Assembly: GCA_965224535.1 (NCBI GenBank)
Contig: CBDCZR010000025.1
Location: forward strand, 136,764 to 200,763
DNA: 64,000 bases
From: JBCDHN01 sp965224535
Lineage (GTDB): Bacteria; Verrucomicrobiota; Verrucomicrobiia; Verrucomicrobiales; DEV007
Reading direction: 5' to 3'
Numbering within the stretch: position 1 is the stretch's first letter; each line of letters opens with the position of its first letter. The notes beneath the pieces were generated by a model, which searched no databases, had not been told where the DNA came from, and worked only from the letters and a program-made list of their open reading frames with translations. A program made the position numbers and the translations under genes. Below are positions 59,639 through 64,000 of this stretch, one piece after another.

Positions 59639-61063
59639 TCACAAGCCCAGCCAGTCCGAGATTCGTTCCCAGATCTCCTCGGGGCCCCAACGCCGGCGTG
59701 GCAGAAGCACAAAATGAGTTGGCTCAACATCTAGATTTGGGCCAGCAGACAGGCGATTCCAATCCGCCAGCAACCGATGCATCGAAACATCCCGATAAGT
59801 CAGCGGAAATTCAGCGGGAGAGATCAAGAAACCGGCATCCTTTGAGAACATCCTTACCTGGGCACCCTCCCGCAAAACCGTGCGGAACTGCCTTTCGTCG
59901 CCGATTTCCAGGTAAGGGAGCCGGCAATCGAACCAATTGGCGACGCCGCGATTTTCCGCCGGCATTCCGGGAATTTGCGCGATTTGAAAAACCAGCCGGT
60001 CTTCGATCGCAGGCGGTGTGGAGATGCGGATGGCGGAAACCTGGTCCGGTGACGATGTGAGCGAGTAAAAGCGGTTGTTTAGCTCAAATCCGGCTCCGCC
60101 GCTGCGAATGACGCCGGTTGGCTTTCCGTCCGGACCGAGAAATCGGGTTCGAAACGTCGGATCCCAGGTTAGGCGCGAACCGACTCGCAAACGCAGCAGC
60201 GTGCCGGCTTCATTCACCCTGCGGCAATCCATCACGTCCTGAACCGGGAAGTTGAATTGCCAAGTGCCGGGTTCGATCGCCAAAATGCCGAAATCGAGGT
60301 TCGGCAACACCGCGCGGGCGCCGATTTCGAACGGAATTTCCGCCATTCCCGGGTCGCCGTATCGGAGGTCGAACGCCAGCGTTAACGACGTATCGGTCCA
60401 CGCATAGCTGCGGCAGGTGACGGCGAGAAAATCGCCAACCGGCTCCACGCGGGTTCGCCAGCTTTGGTAGGTTGCGGGATTGAAAGCGAGGGAAAAGTCG
60501 CTGGATTCCGCGCCATCGGGAATCTCGAACAAAAAGGCGATCGAAAACTCGCCCGGCTGGTGTTCGAGCCAATCCGACGGCCAATTTTTCGCCCTTGGCG
60601 CGCCGTCAGGGCCAAAACTCCCGACAACCGCTGAATCCGGCCCGGTAGCATAACGCGTGACCATTCCCGCGAGGCGGACCTCGGTTCCGTCGCCAAGTTC
60701 GATCGCAAAACGACCGGGTTCTTGCATTCGGACGGCATCGACTCGATCAGGCTCAGGTTTGAGGACTTGGAACCGGAATTTCAGCTGTCCGTCGCGGATT
60801 CTAGCGTCGGCGTTGCGAAATCCCGGATCGTCTTTCAGCGAGCCAAACGCGTTTTGTGGGGAAGCGACAAGCCTCGCCGGCAAAATTTGACCCATGAGGT
60901 TGCCGGGGTCTTCGGATGTTAGCGAAAATCCGGCCCTGGGCCGAAAAAACCGCGGAGTGCGCGTCAGCGCCCAAGTTGCCCACACGCCTAACACAACCAC
61001 CAAAACCAAGCCCGGTATGATGCGGCCCTTTCGGCGTGATTTGGTTGTTGTGCTTCGATTCAA
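59639..61063 (-). CDS. Hypothetical single-pass membrane protein
   Basis: A 474-residue protein from a TTG start. Basic N-terminus (KSRRKGR) and one membrane helix (IIPGLVLVVVLGVWATWAL), then a long beta-rich extracytoplasmic part (FRFQVLKPEPDRVDAVRMQE, SLTLAFDLRYGDPGMAEIPF). No family recognised. Convergent with the vWA gene. Confidence 0.65.
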   Translation of the reverse strand: MNRSTTTKSRRKGRIIPGLVLVVVLGVWATWALTRTPRFFRPRAGFSLTSEDPGNLMGQILPARLVASPQNAFGSLKDDPGFRNADARIRDGQLKFRFQVLKPEPDRVDAVRMQEPGRFAIELGDGTEVRLAGMVTRYATGPDSAVVGSFGPDGAPRAKNWPSDWLEHQPGEFSIAFLFEIPDGAESSDFSLAFNPATYQSWRTRVEPVGDFLAVTCRSYAWTDTSLTLAFDLRYGDPGMAEIPFEIGARAVLPNLDFGILAIEPGTWQFNFPVQDVMDCRRVNEAGTLLRLRVGSRLTWDPTFRTRFLGPDGKPTGVIRSGGAGFELNNRFYSLTSSPDQVSAIRISTPPAIEDRLVFQIAQIPGMPAENRGVANWFDCRLPYLEIGDERQFRTVLREGAQVRMFSKDAGFLISPAEFPLTYRDVSMHRLLADWNRLSAGPNLDVEPTHFVLLPRRRWGPEEIWERISDWLGL

Positions 61064-61177
61064 CGTTCGGCTAGAAGGCTATCGAACCAAATTCGGGTCC
61101 GTTTTGAAAATGGGACGCACCTCGCCCCATTTTCAATCGCAATGCGCCGTAAATGGCCAGAAAAGAGGGATCACGAC

Positions 61178-61345
61178 CTAGGAGGCTGTCGGACTTAGCC
61201 CGCCCGGCGTCGAAAATCGAGGTTCGAGCCAAAATTTTCATGAGTTTGAGGACTTTATGAGGACATAAGGGACGAAAACGAAGGGAAATTTGGGCCGAAT
61301 CCTCGAATTTCGCCGCCGGACGCTCTAAGTCCGACAGCCTCCTAG
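61178..61345. mobile_element. MITE with perfect 21-bp inverted ends and CTAG borders
   Basis: Ends at 61178-61198 and 61325-61345 are exact inverted copies; the core is GGAGGCTGTCGGACTTAG. Both borders read CTAG, which may be a target duplication. The 126-base interior carries no ORF. It abuts a truncated gene (61347-61508), so insertion or associated deletion may have broken that gene. The upstream stretch 61064-61177 shows nothing recognisable. Confidence 0.82.
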
Positions 61346-61346
61346 A

Positions 61347-61508
61347 TTCCCGGGTCCCGGCCATCACACCCGCGACGTCGCCATCGAGGCCCCGGTCGAT
61401 CTCGCCAACCAGCGGGTTGCCGACTTTTTCGCGGAAACCGAGAGCAGCCAACTCTTCAACGCCTTCAGCGATCCCTGCGGCAAAAAGCTGCCCGTGCAAT
61501 TTCGCTGA
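61347..61508 (+). pseudogene. 3' end of a truncated gene next to the MITE
   Basis: Open from the MITE border to TGA 61506-61508, reading GHHTRDVAIEAPVDLANQRV then ADFFAETESSQLFNAFSDPC and GKKLPVQFR. Codon use looks coding, with no start. Family not recognised. The rest of the gene is absent upstream. Confidence 0.45.
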
Positions 61509-61545
61509 GCCTCATTTTTCCAAGGCGCGGGCCAGTTCGTTCGTC

Positions 61546-62412
61546 ATGCATCTGTTCGCCGTGCCGCTAAGCTGCTTCATCCGCCTAATCGTTTTCCTGT
61601 GCCTGCTGGGTCCCGGCGTCGCGTTGGGGCAGGAGGCTTCGCGCACGTTCACCGCGCTCGATCACGGGTTTCGTCAGTTAAAGCGAATGCTGGCCGATGT
61701 GCCGGATATGGCGACCGACCCCAAAACTGGACGGCGCTTGCTCGATGCGGAAATGGAGCAAACCATCGCGAAACTCTTTGCCGGTGAGCGCGCGGGGCTG
61801 CCCATTTTCTGGAGTCCCGAAATTCCGGTCCCACCCTTCGCCGCTTGCCATTCCGTCCCGCGGAAATACGGAAACGCGGCCATCCAAATTCGGAGGATCG
61901 ACCTGAAAACCGGCAAGCCTTTCGATTTTGACGCATTGTGGAGCCATGCGTTGTTCGAGATGTTCAACGCCGAAAGTTGGCGCGACTTCAACCGCCTCTC
62001 GAAAGCCGCGGCGGAAGGGTTTCTCGCGCAAACGGACTTCGTGAAACTGTGCATGCACACCGAATTTTTGGCATTCGATAGCCTTGAGACGTTTTACGCT
62101 GAGGTGTGGAGGCCCTGGGAAGAAGCGAACGAAATTCCCACCGATCCCAGGAACTGGGAGGCTTTCCAGGACGTCGATTTTCACCGCTGGTTCGCCGAGT
62201 ACGACCGGGAGGCGCCTTACTGGGTTTGCCTTGCCGAGGCCTACGATCACTACCAAAAGTTTGGGGCCTATTTTGCGAACGCGGAGGCGCCGAATCACGA
62301 TTTGGACGACTATTTCACGCCTCGACCTACCGATGAAATCTTGCGCGAAGAATTTCGCGAAGTTCGCACCGAGGAGATCAAGATCATGCTGGAGCGAGTC
62401 ATCGGAGATTAG
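61546..62412 (+). CDS. Hypothetical exported protein
   Basis: About 288 residues from ATG 61546; signal MHLFAVPLSCFIRLIVFLCL ending GVALGQ. Body rich in Trp/Phe/Glu helices (ALWSHALFEMFNAESWRDFN, YFTPRPTDEILREEFREVRT). No family recognised. Convergent with pnp. Confidence 0.65.
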   Translation: MHLFAVPLSCFIRLIVFLCLLGPGVALGQEASRTFTALDHGFRQLKRMLADVPDMATDPKTGRRLLDAEMEQTIAKLFAGERAGLPIFWSPEIPVPPFAACHSVPRKYGNAAIQIRRIDLKTGKPFDFDALWSHALFEMFNAESWRDFNRLSKAAAEGFLAQTDFVKLCMHTEFLAFDSLETFYAEVWRPWEEANEIPTDPRNWEAFQDVDFHRWFAEYDREAPYWVCLAEAYDHYQKFGAYFANAEAPNHDLDDYFTPRPTDEILREEFREVRTEEIKIMLERVIGD

Positions 62413-62469
62413 CCGTTCACAGACCAACCCACCGCTACGCCGCTACGCGGTCACGATCCGTGATTCCAC

Positions 62470-64000
62470 CTAATTCCGGTCGTCGCGATCTCGCCGGCCG
62501 CGGCCTCCGCCGCCTCGCCGGTCGCCACCGCGTCTGTCACGGTCGCGGCCTCCGCCGCCTCGCCGATCCCCGCCACGGCCTCCGCGGCCCCCACCTCCTC
62601 CTCCGCCGCCACCGGTCGGCGCGTCGTGGTATTTCGGTTCGGATTCGACTTCTTCGCCTTTTTCCTTCATGCCGGCTTTGCGGCTCATTTTCACGCGGCC
62701 GCGCTCGTCGATGCCGATGCATTTGGCCCAGACCATGTCGCCTTTTTTGACGATTTGCTCGACGTGATCGACGCGAAAATCGGCCAGCTCGGAAATGTGG
62801 ATCATCCCGTCTTTGCCGGGCAACACTTCCATGAAAGCGCCAAAATTCGTCGTGGAGACGATGGGGCCGAAATACAGCTCGCCCAGCTCGATTTCCTTGG
62901 AAACGCGCTCGACCATCTCTTTGGCGCGCTCCAGGCTCTCGGCTTTGCTGGCGTAGATGTGCACGGTGCCGTCGTCTTCGATGTTGATTTCGGCGCCGGA
63001 CTCGGCCTGGATGCCTTTGATGTTCTTGCCGCCGGGTCCGATGAGTTCGCCGATCTTGTCGGGGTCGATTTTCACCGTCTCGATGCGCGGGGCGTATTCG
63101 CTGAGCGATTTGGGCTCGGAAATGGAGGCATTCATGACGTTGAGCACGTCCATCCGGCCATTCTTGGCGATGTCGATGGCGTCGCACAGGATGTCGAGCG
63201 AGATGCCGGGCAACTTGAGGTCGAGCTGGTAGCCGGTGACGCCTTCGGTCGTGCCGCAGAGCTTGAAGTCCATGTCGCCGAAGAAGTCTTCGTTACCGAT
63301 GATGTCGAGCAGGTGCACGTGCTTTTGCAGGTTGCCGTGCTCGTCGAAATCAGTGACCAACCCGACGGAAATCCCGGCGACCGGGCGCCTGAGCGGCACG
63401 CCGGCGTCCATCAGAGCCATGGAACCGGAGCAGACGCTCGCCATGGAGGTGGAGCCGTTGGATTCCATGATTTCCGAGACGACGCGGAGGGCGTAGGGGA
63501 AATCTTCGACGCTCGGGAGGACCGGCTCGATGGAGCGTTCGGCAAGGGCGCCGTGGCCGATTTCGCGGCGATTAAGGCCACCAACGCGGCCGGTTTCGCC
63601 AACGCTGAAGGGCGGGAAGTTGTAGTGCAAGAGGAAGCGCTTGGTGTCTTCGCCGCCGGTGTAGTTGTCGAAAAACTGGGCTTCGTCGGCGGGAGCCAGG
63701 GTCGTGATGGCCAGCGCCTGGGTTTCGCCGCGAGAAAAGAGGGCGGAACCGTGAACGCGAGGCAACCAGCCGGCTTCGGCGCTAAGTTGGCGCAAATCGC
63801 CAGGCGAACGGCCGTCCATGCGTGCGCCCGTTTCCAGGATGGTGGTGCGAACGGCCTTTTTCTGCATGTAATCAAAGGCCTGGTCGATTTCGAAGTCGGT
63901 GGCCTCCTCGTTTTTCTCCGTCACAGCCTTGGCGACTTCCTCGCGCAGGGCGTCGACGGCCTTGCCGCGTTCGGTCTTGAGCTTGATTTTGAGGGCGTCC
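62470..64000 (-). CDS. pnp: Polyribonucleotide nucleotidyltransferase, 5' part outside the window
   Basis: The frame stays open across the window edge, so the first RNase PH domain and the start are missing. Visible are the helical linker, the second RNase PH domain (ARMDGRSPGDLRQLSAEAGW, FPYALRVVSEIMESNGSTSM, ALMDAGVPLRRPVAGISVGL), a KH domain (IGELIGPGGKNIKGIQAESG) and an S1 domain (GPIVSTTNFGAFMEVLPGKD, GMIHISELADFRVDHVEQI). The last 50 residues are a Gly/Arg/Asp-rich tail with RGG-like repeats. PNPase degrades mRNA 3' to 5' using phosphate and is part of the degradosome. Confidence 0.95.
   Translation of the reverse strand, partial: DALKIKLKTERGKAVDALREEVAKAVTEKNEEATDFEIDQAFDYMQKKAVRTTILETGARMDGRSPGDLRQLSAEAGWLPRVHGSALFSRGETQALAITTLAPADEAQFFDNYTGGEDTKRFLLHYNFPPFSVGETGRVGGLNRREIGHGALAERSIEPVLPSVEDFPYALRVVSEIMESNGSTSMASVCSGSMALMDAGVPLRRPVAGISVGLVTDFDEHGNLQKHVHLLDIIGNEDFFGDMDFKLCGTTEGVTGYQLDLKLPGISLDILCDAIDIAKNGRMDVLNVMNASISEPKSLSEYAPRIETVKIDPDKIGELIGPGGKNIKGIQAESGAEINIEDDGTVHIYASKAESLERAKEMVERVSKEIELGELYFGPIVSTTNFGAFMEVLPGKDGMIHISELADFRVDHVEQIVKKGDMVWAKCIGIDERGRVKMSRKAGMKEKGEEVESEPKYHDAPTGGGGGGGGGRGGRGGDRRGGGGRDRDRRGGDRRGGGGRGRRDRDDRN

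Noticed and set aside
62531..62640. CGGCCTCCGCCGCCTCGCCG-type repeats as an intergenic repeat element
   Set aside because: They encode the Gly/Arg tail of PNPase on the minus strand.

Overview
This 64 kb window is GC-rich chromosomal DNA from a bacterium of the Verrucomicrobiota (PVC group). Three things point there: formylglycine sulfatases (one a tandem fusion), a DUF1549/DUF1553 planctomycete-type cytochrome protein, PQQ-type sugar dehydrogenases fused to c-type haem domains and a DUF4838 protein; bactofilins and an ECF sigma/kinase pair; and a TGTTC-N4-GAACA palindrome in front of imuA, which is the LexA operator form described for Verrucomicrobia. Many starts are GTG or TTG and clear Shine-Dalgarno sites are rare. 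No rRNA, tRNA or CRISPR array was seen.

Layout. 0-1.6 kb: decayed accessory island holding the 3' end of an FGE-type protein with the codon signature of a diversity-generating retroelement (DGR) variable region, a DGR-type HRDC gene, and a ParD-like/MazF-like toxin-antitoxin pair (mazF frameshifted); no reverse transcriptase or template repeat is present. 1.6-18.7 kb: catabolic and surface genes (double sulfatase, von Willebrand-type membrane protein, esterase, lactonase, two sugar dehydrogenase/cytochrome proteins, two bactofilins, a Uma2 protein). 18.8-31.8 kb: glycosyltransferase, MFS-PlsC-AMP ligase fusion, a deleted antitoxin module, a sulfatase, several small or broken genes, a Tat-exported Gfo/Idh oxidoreductase, a DNA methyltransferase and a Fic/VbhA-like toxin-antitoxin pair. 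31.8-38.4 kb: divergent paralogous lipoproteins, a secreted-type serine protease, fabG, a chimeric deletion junction, DUF4838, and a palindromic repeat cluster.

38.4-47.3 kb: LexA-controlled imuA-imuB mutasome genes diverge from an ECF sigma factor overlapping a Ser/Thr kinase with PEGA and FGE-like domains, followed by one polypeptide that fuses all three parts of the AmmeMemoRadiSam system. 47.3-64 kb: HTH antitoxin, esterase, a CocE remnant and a MITE with TA ends, a second Uma2 gene, the DUF1549/DUF1553 cytochrome protein, a TRAP binding protein, a PD-(D/E)XK nuclease with a coiled-coil tail, nuoB-nuoC behind a near-perfect Rex operator, a large vWA membrane protein, a second MITE beside a gene remnant, and the 3' part of pnp running off the window.

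The most interesting items are the DGR remnant with its translationally coupled HRDC-antitoxin-toxin string, the LexA and Rex operators that tie named regulators to named operons, and the fused AmmeMemoRadiSam protein. Several genes carry single-base disruptions (about 300, 1,507, 23,545 and 26,902), so assembly error must be weighed against true decay. All calls are from reading the sequence; no database search was run.
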